Assembly: GCA_019312685.1 (NCBI GenBank) | Contig: JAFDCR010000151.1 | Location: 1 to 11,821, forward strand | Direction: 5' to 3' | DNA from: Deltaproteobacteria bacterium | GTDB lineage: Bacteria > Desulfobacterota > Desulfobulbia > Desulfobulbales > BM004 | DNA length: 11,821 nucleotides | Part shown: positions 1 through 6,444 of the stretch, one piece after another | Numbering within the stretch: the first letter of the stretch is position 1 | Layout of the letters: each line of letters begins with the position of its first letter | Position numbers and translations under genes: made by a program | The notes under the pieces: generated by a model | Seen by the model: the letters and a program-made list of their open reading frames with translations, nothing else | Database searches by the model: none | What the model was told of the DNA's origin: nothing

Positions 1-1
1 C

Positions 2-196
2 GGGCGGGGAATTTCACCGGATCAGCTGGAAATGATATTTGAGCCGTTTTATACAGCAAAGGTCACGGAAAAAGGCACAGGGCTGGGATTGTCGATTACT
101 AAAAAAATAATTGATTTGCACGATGGGCAGGTTGAAATCCAGAGTGAGGTTGGTAAAGGAATGGTTGTAAAACTTTATCTACCCTTTCTTCGATAA
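2..196 (+). CDS. Sensor histidine kinase, C-terminal end (partial)
   Basis: The window opens inside this gene; 64 codons and the stop TAA (194-196) are visible. The reading starts with GRGIS, a remnant of the G1 box of a GHKL (HATPase_c) ATP-binding domain. It continues through an F box (FEPFYTAK, about residues 13-20) and a G2 box (GTGLGLSI, about 25-32), and ends with the usual VEIQSEVGKGMVVKLYLP strand-loop-strand. In this family the domain binds ATP and phosphorylates a conserved histidine that lies upstream of the window, and the phosphate passes to a response regulator. The stimulus, membrane topology and partner cannot be told. No response regulator follows: the next gene lies on the opposite strand and converges. 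Family assignment is firm; subfamily is unknown. Confidence 0.9.
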   Translation, partial: GRGISPDQLEMIFEPFYTAKVTEKGTGLGLSITKKIIDLHDGQVEIQSEVGKGMVVKLYLPFLR

Positions 197-228
197 TCAA
201 ACTATTCTGTTCAAAAAAGGAGCTTTTT

Positions 229-255
229 AAAAGGAGCGAAACGCTTTTCCTTTTT
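229..255. terminator. Probable bidirectional rho-independent terminator
   Basis: AAAAGG-AGCG (229-238), loop AAA (239-241), then CGCT (242-245), a three-T bulge (246-248) and CCTTTT (249-254). The arms pair with that single bulge, and runs of T follow the hairpin on the plus strand and lie close by on the minus strand. It sits between the histidine kinase stop (196) and the convergent stop of the 127-aa gene (276), where a shared terminator is expected. The bulge weakens the call. Confidence 0.5.
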
Positions 256-275
256 ATTACATAGTAGTACAGCTT

Positions 276-659
276 TTAGATTACCTTGTTTATTTTCTCT
301 TGGATAAGCTCTCTGAAGTGTAATGAAGGGGCCAGCTGGAGCAACTCCTGAATGTATTCCTCCCTATAATTTTTATATGTCAATGTATTCCCATCCTGCC
401 CTGAAGCCTTTTGTCTTTCGTTCAGTTCAGTCGAGATTATTCCCTCGACAACGATAAAATTCTCTCTGTCCTCAAGAAGAACAGCCGCCCACAGAAGTTC
501 TTTGGCAGAAGGATTTATCTTTTTGTCAGCGGTCCAGAAGGAAGGTGGTGTTTTTATGACTCCCAGCTTTTTAATTAAGGCCCGGTCAAATCGTTGGCGC
601 AGTGAATCAGGCTGGGTGACTTCACCCTGCCTGAGCTTGGTTATCATTTCCTCAAACAT
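276..659 (-). CDS. Uncharacterised 127-aa protein, last gene of the murI operon
   Basis: I do not recognise a family. The product is soluble-looking, charged and mostly helical in appearance, with no signal peptide, membrane segment, cysteine cluster or nucleotide-binding loop. Visible landmarks are an N-terminal amphipathic stretch (MFEEMITKLRQ), a Pro/Trp-containing segment near residues 35-45 (KTPPSFWTADKK), a hydrophobic helix-like part around 52-75 (AKELLWAAVLL, then NFIVVEGII), and a C-terminal helix rich in Leu/Glu. ATG at 659 lies 23 bases after the stop of the S1-domain gene, so the two are probably co-transcribed. The ribosome binding site is poor: AAGG lies about 14 bases upstream. 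The long open frame in a tight operon supports a real gene. Its function is unknown, and a role with the RNA-binding neighbour is only a guess. Confidence 0.75.
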   Translation of the reverse strand: MFEEMITKLRQGEVTQPDSLRQRFDRALIKKLGVIKTPPSFWTADKKINPSAKELLWAAVLLEDRENFIVVEGIISTELNERQKASGQDGNTLTYKNYREEYIQELLQLAPSLHFRELIQEKINKVI

Positions 660-682
660 AAAAGGTCTGGAACCTTGCCGGC

Positions 683-1903
683 TTATTTTTTGCCTTCTTT
701 TTCCTTGAGCTTTGCCTCCAGTAAATCTCCAAGGGTTGATCTGGAGCCTTTTCGGCTTTGCGCCGGAGCGGTCTGTTTCATATATTCAGCGTAATCATCA
801 GGTTTGCCCGTAACTTCAGAATCCTCTTCCGGTTCTTCGCTGACCAGGGATAATGCGATGCGTTTCTGTTCCGTATCGATATCGTCTATTTTTACATCGA
901 TATTCTGTCCCTCTTCAAGGACCTCTCTCGGGTGATTAATCCGTCTGCCGCCCCCCAACTTGGAGATATGGATTAGGCCGTCAATTCCTTCGGCAATATT
1001 CACAAATGCTCCGAACTTGGCCAGCCTGACAACAGTGCCTGTATGAAACGAGCCCACAGGCGCTTTTTGGGAAATGGTAAGCCAGGGGTCGGGAAGTGCC
1101 TGTTTAAGGCTGAATGAGAAACGGTCATTCTCCCAGTCGAGTTTAAGTATTACTACTTCAACATTCTGTCCTTCCGAGAGAATGTCTTTTATATTATCAA
1201 TTCTCGACCAGCCGATTTCAGAGACCGGGATGAGTCCTTCAATTGCCTCGTCAATATCTACAAAGGCACCAAAATCCCGTATTGAGGTAATCGTGCCCTT
1301 TACGGTCATTCCCTCCTGCAGCGAATCTTTGAGCTGCTCACGTTTCTCTTCCCTTTCCTCTTCTAAAATAATCCGGCGGGAAAGGACGATATTGCGGCCT
1401 TCCTCGCCGTACTTGGTGATTTTGAAAAGCAAGTGCCGGCCGATATATTTGTCAGGCTCAGAGATTCTTTTGATCTCCATCTGGGAAAAGGGGCAGAAGG
1501 TCCGGATCTTCCCTGCCACAGTAACCTCGAAGCCACCCTTTATCTCTTTTTGGACAAAGCCTTCTATGGGAATACTGCTGCGATATGCTTCTTCCAGGTG
1601 GGCCCGTGAAGAAGAACCTCCCCCGATCTTGGTGGTGAAAAGCATTTCATTATGTGCCCCGGAAAGGAAATATACCACGAGGGAATCCCCGGCTTTAACA
1701 GAAATATTGCCTTCTTCGTCTTCCAATTCTTTACGGTCAACATACCCCTCGCTTTTTCCACCGACATCGAGAAAAATGGAATCCTGGGTAACATCGACAA
1801 CAATCGCCTCGATTTTTTCTCCTGGTGCCAGTTCTTTTTTGGAAAGATCGTTATCTTTCAATAAGTCCGAAAAACTTTCAAAATCAGAAAATTTGTCTGC
1901 CAT
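683..1903 (-). CDS. Four-domain S1 RNA-binding protein (ribosomal protein S1-like)
   Basis: The 406-aa product carries four S1 (OB-fold) repeats at about residues 28-93, 111-177, 198-267 and 283-354. The last two are the most canonical: each has a G-x-V/I-x(4)-FGAFV-I core, followed by EGLIPVSEI or DGLIHISKL. They are preceded by an acidic N-terminal segment and followed by an acidic then Lys/Arg-rich tail (about 355-406). S1 repeats bind single-stranded RNA. Full ribosomal S1 of E. coli has six, while four-repeat versions occur in many other bacteria, so this may be a working S1 or an S1-like mRNA-binding factor. The start ATG is supported by AAGGTGA a few bases upstream. It lies 39 bases after the radical SAM stop and 23 before the 127-aa gene. 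The family is certain; whether it is the ribosomal S1 (rpsA) of this organism cannot be decided from one locus. Confidence 0.9.
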   Translation of the reverse strand: MADKFSDFESFSDLLKDNDLSKKELAPGEKIEAIVVDVTQDSIFLDVGGKSEGYVDRKELEDEEGNISVKAGDSLVVYFLSGAHNEMLFTTKIGGGSSSRAHLEEAYRSSIPIEGFVQKEIKGGFEVTVAGKIRTFCPFSQMEIKRISEPDKYIGRHLLFKITKYGEEGRNIVLSRRIILEEEREEKREQLKDSLQEGMTVKGTITSIRDFGAFVDIDEAIEGLIPVSEIGWSRIDNIKDILSEGQNVEVVILKLDWENDRFSFSLKQALPDPWLTISQKAPVGSFHTGTVVRLAKFGAFVNIAEGIDGLIHISKLGGGRRINHPREVLEEGQNIDVKIDDIDTEQKRIALSLVSEEPEEDSEVTGKPDDYAEYMKQTAPAQSRKGSRSTLGDLLEAKLKEKEGKK

Positions 1904-1942
1904 GGGATCACCTTAAAATTTATTATCTGTATTTTCCGGAGG

Positions 1943-3811
1943 TTAATAATTCTTGCATTGTATCGCCAGTGCGAGATATTTGTCTTCCTCAGAAAAAATA
2001 AGCCTTTTTCCCTTTAGTTCAGCAAGAAAATCAAGAATTTTCTGTTCAGGAATATCGGGAAATCTTTTACACAATTCTTCCATTGTTCGTATTTGGGTGC
2101 AATACAGATATATCTGCCTGGATGGGCCCTTCAATCTGTGGTTTAGAACTGTGCCGTTAATCAGTTCCTGCCGGATAAGAAGGAAGTCGTCGCCATCCCT
2201 GTATCCCAGAAGAGGCTTTTTCTGTCCACCTGTTTTTCTATTATCGTGGAACTCCTGCCACTCTTTGACTTTATTGTGGGCCGGTTTCCATATTTCTTTC
2301 TGGTATGTTTTGTCGCCCCGATAGTCTTTTACCAAAAGATTTAATTTTTTCAGAATCTTTGCTGGAAAGAGTTTCCTGTTGTTTGCGTGGTCAAGGATGG
2401 ACAGGATACCGAATTTTTCAGGCATGGTAAATACTGGACTGTCATTACCAAGAAAGAAGACGGCGGTGGTTAGCGGTTTATAGGCAAATACATAATCAAG
2501 ATTCTCAAGGGTTTCTTCGACCTCTGATTTGCTGCTGCCGGGAAACCGGATAATCAGATTGCCTTCAAGTTCAAGGGAATGTTCACAGGCTCCACGCATG
2601 ATAGCAATGTTATCAATAACACTGGTTCCTTTGTGCATTTTTTTGAGAAGGCTGCTGCTGAGTGCCTCGATGCCTACCTGTATTGTAGAAAGACCTCCCG
2701 ACCTATAGAGGGAAAGGATTTCCTCAATTGAGCTGTTCCCATATGCTGCCCTGATTTCTGCAAAAAAACTGTAGTCGATATTGAGTTTACCGGTCTGCGA
2801 GAAAAACCGCAGGGATTCCTGCAGCGGCAGCATGTTGTCAGTGAAGGTAAAATCAAGACTGCCGTAGTTTCTGGAGAGGGCGGTAACTTCAGCAAGCATC
2901 TGGGAAACTTTTTTATAACGGTAGCCGCACCACTGCAGATTCAGGTTGCAGAAGGTGCATTTGTTCCACCAGCAGCCGCGGGAAAACTCAACAGGGATGA
3001 CCGGAATAAATGGGGTGTTCCTGAACCATTTATTCATCTCTGAGAAATAATCATCGTAATCCGGGGCGGGCAGCTCCTGCAGTGAAGATAACTGTGAGCC
3101 GGCAGCAGGTGCAGACGTTCCCTGATTTTTTACTCCTTTTGAAAATATATTTTCAGGAATGTCATCTCTTTGACCGGAAATGTATCTGCAAAGTTCCAGC
3201 AGGCTGTTTTCACCTTCGCCCTGGATGACAAAATCAACCCAGTCAAATGCGTCGATAAGTGATTTGCCGGCGGCGGCCGCACACGAAGAACCGCCAAAAA
3301 CAATTCTAATGCGGGGATATTTTTTTTTGATCAGACCTGCCGCCGCGAGTGAGGCGAGAAGCTGGTTGAAGCAGACGGAAAAGCCGATAATTGCATATTG
3401 TGACCAGTCATAACTGTTAAGCCAGTTTTCAAGCTGGTTCTTCAGCTGTTCGAGTATCTTATCATAATCGAACAGGTCTGCATTCGGCGCTCCGGACTTT
3501 TTCAGACATTTTGCTGCCAGGGCTGCAGATGATCTCTTCTGCTCCGGGAAAACCAATGGTGCATACAATGATTCACTGAGCCAGATATTCCGGCTGATCC
3601 AGTGATACATATCAATACCCAATATAGAGGCTGCCTCAAGGTATGGATGTGCTGTCTCGACCTGAAGCCAGTCGCTATTGGTCTCAAGATATGACTTTAA
3701 GGTGCCGAGTTGGATGGAGGGCCTGTTGAAAAGAGGCCACGGCATGGACAGCAGAATTATTTTCAAGGGAGACGGTTTTGCAGCTTGTGTTTCTGTTGGG
3801 ACCAAAATCAA
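1943..3811 (-). CDS. B12-type radical SAM protein, RiPP maturase/C-methyltransferase-like
   Basis: The 622-aa product starts with a strand and PSIQLGTLKSYL (about residues 17-42), as in radical SAM proteins that mature ribosomal peptides. A Rossmann-like B12-binding-type region follows at about 135-205 (IIGFSVCFNQLLA, then IVFGGSSC, then VIQGEGE); no DxHxxG motif is seen. The radical SAM core is about 272-470. Its cluster motif is C280-W-W-N-K-C285-T-F-C288, a C-x4-C-x2-C spacing in place of C-x3-C-x2-C, inside the family-like context RGCWW...CTFCNLN. The C-terminus (about 545-622) resembles a small winged helix ending in DKYLALA. Such enzymes use a 4Fe-4S cluster, S-adenosylmethionine and often cobalamin for C-methylation. 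The longest frame starts at TTG 3811; TTG 3805 is better placed behind GAGAG (3812-3816). The gene follows lolA by 17 bases. The substrate is unknown, and no precursor peptide gene is visible. Confidence 0.85.
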   Translation of the reverse strand: MILVPTETQAAKPSPLKIILLSMPWPLFNRPSIQLGTLKSYLETNSDWLQVETAHPYLEAASILGIDMYHWISRNIWLSESLYAPLVFPEQKRSSAALAAKCLKKSGAPNADLFDYDKILEQLKNQLENWLNSYDWSQYAIIGFSVCFNQLLASLAAAGLIKKKYPRIRIVFGGSSCAAAAGKSLIDAFDWVDFVIQGEGENSLLELCRYISGQRDDIPENIFSKGVKNQGTSAPAAGSQLSSLQELPAPDYDDYFSEMNKWFRNTPFIPVIPVEFSRGCWWNKCTFCNLNLQWCGYRYKKVSQMLAEVTALSRNYGSLDFTFTDNMLPLQESLRFFSQTGKLNIDYSFFAEIRAAYGNSSIEEILSLYRSGGLSTIQVGIEALSSSLLKKMHKGTSVIDNIAIMRGACEHSLELEGNLIIRFPGSSKSEVEETLENLDYVFAYKPLTTAVFFLGNDSPVFTMPEKFGILSILDHANNRKLFPAKILKKLNLLVKDYRGDKTYQKEIWKPAHNKVKEWQEFHDNRKTGGQKKPLLGYRDGDDFLLIRQELINGTVLNHRLKGPSRQIYLYCTQIRTMEELCKRFPDIPEQKILDFLAELKGKRLIFSEEDKYLALAIQCKNY

Positions 3812-3828
3812 CTCTCAATTAAAGTCAG

Positions 3829-4554
3829 TTAATACTGTTTAATGATTTCAGTTTGGGGCGGCGGGCTGAATGAAAAAATGTCTTGCGTAATATTTCTGTT
3901 TCCGTATTTGTCTGAATCGATCTTAACATTATTGAAATAAAGATCCGTGACCGTATCAAAATGATCAACTATCTGTAAATGCTCTAGCAGAAAAGTTGCA
4001 TCCGTGACCCAGGCGTGAATGAATGATACGTGGGGGTGGGCTGCTTTAGGGATGAGTTTGATCAGGTGCGTTTCTTCATTAAAGTTGTCAAAATCCGGTC
4101 TGTCGATCTCGAAATCCTGCAAGATGTTTCCGGTGCCGGCAAAGAACGAATAGGTAACATCTGACTGCAGATAATCTTTGGCATTACTGATAATCATCTG
4201 GCTGTTCTTTTCAAAGTACATGGAAATAATCTCGCCGTCACTTATAATGACCTGACGATCAGGGGTAAAATAATCCCAGCGCATATGGCCCGGTTTGAGA
4301 AATATCATGGAGCCGGAACCCTGCCTGACCCGGCCGCTGAATTTCACTGAAGTCTTTTGTTTAAAATCAGCAACCAGGTTTGGGGTTTTATCGTAGGTTT
4401 CCTGCAGTTTTTGGGCGACAGCATAAGGTTCCATGGGTTGTGCCGGGGCGAAGGCGGGCATCAGGAGCAGAACCGACAAAGACAGTACACCAGAAATACA
4501 GAAAATTATTTTTTGGATAAATACTTTAATATTGCTGGGGATGATCTGGGTCAT
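3829..4554 (-). CDS. lolA: Outer-membrane lipoprotein carrier protein LolA
   Basis: The 241-aa periplasmic chaperone carries lipoproteins from the LolCDE transporter in the inner membrane to the outer membrane. A signal peptide is visible: basic and polar residues to about 14, a hydrophobic core around 15-34 and a likely cleavage at AFA or APA (about 36-38). The mature part has the LolA pattern: a helix with VAQKLQETYDK, then VADFKQKTSVKFSGRV, GSGSMIFLKPGHMRWDYFTPD and QVIISDGEIISMY, strands of the open beta-barrel. The C-terminal half (DLYFNNVKIDSD near 205-216) also fits. The start ATG follows the murI stop by only 4 bases, so the genes are probably translationally coupled. Length is slightly above the usual 200-220 aa because of the long signal region. 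LolB is not seen, which is common outside gammaproteobacteria. Confidence 0.93.
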   Translation of the reverse strand: MTQIIPSNIKVFIQKIIFCISGVLSLSVLLLMPAFAPAQPMEPYAVAQKLQETYDKTPNLVADFKQKTSVKFSGRVRQGSGSMIFLKPGHMRWDYFTPDRQVIISDGEIISMYFEKNSQMIISNAKDYLQSDVTYSFFAGTGNILQDFEIDRPDFDNFNEETHLIKLIPKAAHPHVSFIHAWVTDATFLLEHLQIVDHFDTVTDLYFNNVKIDSDKYGNRNITQDIFSFSPPPQTEIIKQY

Positions 4555-4558
4555 TTTA

Positions 4559-5341
4559 TCAAACCTTTATCAAATCAATTGGGCGGCCGAATATTTTTTC
4601 TGCAGTAGATATGGCAGCTTTCGTCGTGTCTGAGACAAAATACCTGTTAACATCGCCGTTCTGGAGGGTTTCATAAAATTGAGGGTTTTCTTGCAGATAT
4701 GTCTGTAAGGTTAAAGCGACCTCAACCGAGGAGTCAATCAGCCTGACTCTGTTTTTACCCATCCGGTGCTGGATCAGATCCTTCAGCAGGGGATAATGGG
4801 TGCAGCCCAGGACGAGGGTGTCAATCTGTTTCTGTTTAAGGGGCGCCAGATATTTCCTCAGAATCATTTTTGTTTCACGGGCATCTGTCCAGCCTTCTTC
4901 GACTAGAGGCACAAGCAGTGGGCATGCTTTGGAAAAAACCTTGAGTTCCGGTGCTACCTGCTTGATCTTTCTGTCATAAATTTCACTTCTGATAGTGGCG
5001 CGGGTGCCGATAACCCCGATATTTCCGGAATGGGTAGTTGTTACCGCACGGTCAACCGCAGGAGAGATCACTTCGAATATCGGGAGGTTAAAGTTCTGCC
5101 GTAAGACTTCTGAGGCGACACTTGCCGCGGAATTACAGGCTATGATAATTACCTGTGCTCCTTGGTTAATAAGGAATTCAGTATTATGGACTGAATATTC
5201 GATAATGGTCTCAGGACTTTTGCTTCCATATGGAGTCCTTGCCAGGTCTCCATAATATATTATCCTGAGGTCAGGAATCATGGTTTCAACCGCCCGGGCA
5301 ACGGTCATGCCGCCGACTCCTGAATCGAAAATTCCAATCAT
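4559..5341 (-). CDS. murI: Glutamate racemase
   Basis: The 260-aa cytosolic enzyme interconverts L- and D-glutamate, supplying D-Glu for peptidoglycan. The N-terminus IGIFDSGVGGMTV carries the Asp-Ser substrate-binding pair (D6, S7). The two catalytic cysteines are visible in ACNSAAS (C69) and LGCTHYPLL (C180). PYGSKSPETI near 37-46 is also typical. CNSA replaces the commoner CNTA, a conservative change. Length matches the family. ATG at 5341 fits the family N-terminus exactly, although no good Shine-Dalgarno sequence precedes it. It is the first gene of the probable murI-lolA-radical SAM-S1-127aa operon. The pairing of a cell-wall gene with lolA suggests an envelope theme for the front of the operon. 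Confidence 0.97.
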   Translation of the reverse strand: MIGIFDSGVGGMTVARAVETMIPDLRIIYYGDLARTPYGSKSPETIIEYSVHNTEFLINQGAQVIIIACNSAASVASEVLRQNFNLPIFEVISPAVDRAVTTTHSGNIGVIGTRATIRSEIYDRKIKQVAPELKVFSKACPLLVPLVEEGWTDARETKMILRKYLAPLKQKQIDTLVLGCTHYPLLKDLIQHRMGKNRVRLIDSSVEVALTLQTYLQENPQFYETLQNGDVNRYFVSDTTKAAISTAEKIFGRPIDLIKV

Positions 5342-5359
5342 GGTTTCAATAAATGTTTA

Positions 5360-5365
5360 ATTATA
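5360..5365 (-). promoter_or_regulatory. Possible -10 element for the murI operon
   Basis: Read on the minus strand this is a perfect TATAAT, 18 bases upstream of the murI ATG. No convincing -35 hexamer is found 16-18 bases further upstream. If used, transcription would begin only about 10-13 bases before the start codon, giving a very short leader. That would fit the missing Shine-Dalgarno sequence of murI. Confidence 0.35.
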
Positions 5366-5480
5366 CACCTTAAAGCACCAGTTTGGCTGATAGGTCTCAG
5401 CTATGCAATGCAGGTAGGCTGATGATAAATAAAATTAAGTAAAATAAAATAATATATTATTGTTATTTTATGTTCATTTC

Positions 5481-5660
5481 TTTACTTGCATAAAGAAACG
5501 AACCAGAAAGTGCAGCCGTTCACTTGTCCGCTTCAGGCGGATTCCCTGCGCTGCTCAAAATAACCGGGCGCTGCGAAACTCGTCCGCCTATGGCGGACTC
5601 AGACAGTCCTCGCGCTATTCCGGTTATTTTTTGCGCTTCTTGGCGGCGTGAAATGGCGTT
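5481..5660. repeat. Structured intergenic inverted-repeat element (MITE- or REP-like)
   Basis: About 180 bases, visibly more GC-rich than the AT-rich DNA on both sides. The outer pair is AAAATAACCGG (5557-5567) against CCGGTTATTTT (5620-5630), an 11-bp perfect match. Centred inside it is GTCCGCC-TAT-GGCGGAC (5582-5598), a 7-bp perfect stem with a 3-base loop. A related small hairpin, TCCGC-TTCAG-GCGGA, lies at 5527-5541. The outer flanks also show a weak mirrored match, GCCGTTCAC (5516-5524) against GTGAAATGGC (5649-5658). This nested symmetry with no protein suggests a dispersed non-autonomous repeat. I see only one copy, so repetition in the genome is inference. Confidence 0.55.
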
Positions 5661-5891
5661 AAAAACAATTGTTACATTAAGAGAAACAAATAATCCTTTC
5701 AGGGGCAACTTATATTCACCCCTTTATAGAGTGCTAATTTAATTAAATCCGACGGAATTATATTTTCCCAAATCCTGAAAGTGCGTAATTACAACTTTAG
5801 AGCGAATCTGTCCAGATAACTGTTAAGATAAAAAATTTTAAGATATCCTGTCTTGTGATATTCAGAAAAGGAAAATTGTATTCATAAGGCG

Positions 5892-5918
5892 AAAAAACTG
5901 CCTTAAATCCACTGGCAG
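5892..5918 (-). terminator. Weak hairpin plus T run on the minus strand
   Basis: On the minus strand CTGCC (5918-5914), an 11-base loop and GGCAG (5902-5898) are followed directly by six T (5897-5892). The stem is only 5 bp, so termination would be weak. No minus-strand gene is recognised immediately upstream; it could act on an unannotated antisense transcript or be chance in AT-rich DNA. Confidence 0.25.
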
Positions 5919-5940
5919 CAGAGAAAAAAATTTTGCAGCG

Positions 5941-5969
5941 TTGACAATCGCCTGGATCGAAATTAATAT
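5941..5969 (+). promoter_or_regulatory. Sigma-70-type promoter for the FmdB-family gene
   Basis: A perfect -35 TTGACA (5941-5946) is followed after exactly 17 bases by TAATAT (5964-5969), four of six matches to the -10 consensus. Transcription would start near 5976 and give a leader of about 100 bases before the ACG start at 6077. Confidence 0.5.
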
Positions 5970-6061
5970 TTCGGCCCAAATACACCGTAGAAAAGATAAA
6001 TCACAGAGACTTTTTCTTAATGAAGCAGCCTTCCTTTTTTCGGGGAACAGATAAGTAAGCC

Positions 6062-6067
6062 GGAGAG
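6062..6067 (+). promoter_or_regulatory. Shine-Dalgarno site that decides the ACG start
   Basis: GGAGAG with a 9-base spacer to ACG at 6077. It supports translation from the family N-terminus and not from the GTG at 6137, which has no purine-rich site in range. Confidence 0.6.
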
Positions 6068-6076
6068 TTTTGATAA

Positions 6077-6388
6077 ACGCCAATATATGAGTATGAATGC
6101 CCATCATGTTGTAATGTTTTTGAAGTCGTTCAACGGGTGACGGAAGATCCACTGACAACCTGTCCCGATTGTTCCGGGCCGGTAAAAAAACTTGTGTCCA
6201 TGAGTTCTTTTCAACTGAAAGGGGGAGGGTGGTATGCTGATGGATACAGCAGTAAACCCTCTAACGGTTCAGGTGCAGCACCTGAGAAAAAATCTACAGA
6301 AAGCAGTCCAGCGCAGTCCGATAAAAGTACCGGAAGTTCCGCAGACTCCTCTGCAAAAAGTAAAGCCGACAGTTCCGCAACTGTCTGA
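6077..6388 (+). CDS. FmdB-family zinc-ribbon protein with ACG start codon
   Basis: Read from 6077 the frame gives (M)PIYEYECPSCCNVFEVV, the hallmark N-terminus of the small FmdB-type zinc ribbon (CxxC...CxxC). The two knuckles are C8/C11 and C29/C32 (CPDC), followed by PVKKLVSMSSFQLKGGGWYADGY, also typical, and a Ser/Ala/Lys-rich tail (about 58-103) as common in this family. The codon where ATG is expected is ACG, with an in-frame TAA directly before it (6074-6076). GGAGAG at 6062-6067 stands 9 bases upstream, a good Shine-Dalgarno placement for 6077. The only later option, GTG at 6137, has no such site and would delete the first zinc knuckle. So either ACG is used as a start, or this is a start-codon mutation or sequencing error. 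The cellular role of the family is poorly defined; a regulatory role is often proposed. Predicted 103 aa. Confidence 0.8.
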   Translation, partial: TPIYEYECPSCCNVFEVVQRVTEDPLTTCPDCSGPVKKLVSMSSFQLKGGGWYADGYSSKPSNGSGAAPEKKSTESSPAQSDKSTGSSADSSAKSKADSSATV

Positions 6389-6426
6389 AAAAATTGTCCC
6401 GGTAAAATATTTCTTTGCGGGACAAT
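6388..6426 (-). terminator. Rho-independent terminator of queA
   Basis: A perfect 9-bp stem: ATTGTCCCG (6393-6401) pairs with CGGGACAAT (6418-6426) around a 16-base loop. On the minus strand the hairpin is followed by T at the bases opposite the A run 6388-6393, the classic arrangement, and it begins 18 bases after the queA stop. On the plus strand A, not T, follows the stem, so it is less suited to stopping transcription of the convergent zinc-ribbon gene, whose stop (6386-6388) abuts it. Confidence 0.8.
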
Positions 6427-6444
6427 AAAAAAGGACACTCAGAA

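Larger units (their letters stand above)
5342..6076. other. Gene-free intergenic region of 735 bases
   Basis: No coding frame here has both a plausible start and a recognisable product. Contents in order: the murI upstream region; a very AT-rich tract (about 5421-5472); a structured inverted-repeat element (about 5481-5660); AT-rich DNA with no clear structure (5661-5890); a minus-strand hairpin with a T run (5892-5918); a promoter (5941-5969); and the leader of the zinc-ribbon gene (to 6076). The two flanking genes are divergent, so both upstream regions lie in it, but its length is well beyond what two promoters need. Confidence 0.7.

Noticed and set aside
1074..1916. 280-aa plus-strand frame
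   Set aside because: It lies entirely antisense to the S1-domain gene; Ser/Pro/Ile-rich shadow composition and no domain.
5481..5660. CRISPR array in the intergenic repeats
   Set aside because: The repeats are inverted hairpins, not evenly spaced direct repeats with unique spacers.
5797..5985. 62-aa minus-strand frame starting at GTG
   Set aside because: No recognisable motif, no ribosome site and no neighbour to support it; it lies in AT-rich DNA opposite a promoter.
6137..6388. Zinc-ribbon gene starting at GTG 6137
   Set aside because: It has no ribosome site and would cut away the conserved PIYEYEC block and first CxxC; the frame is open to ACG at 6077.
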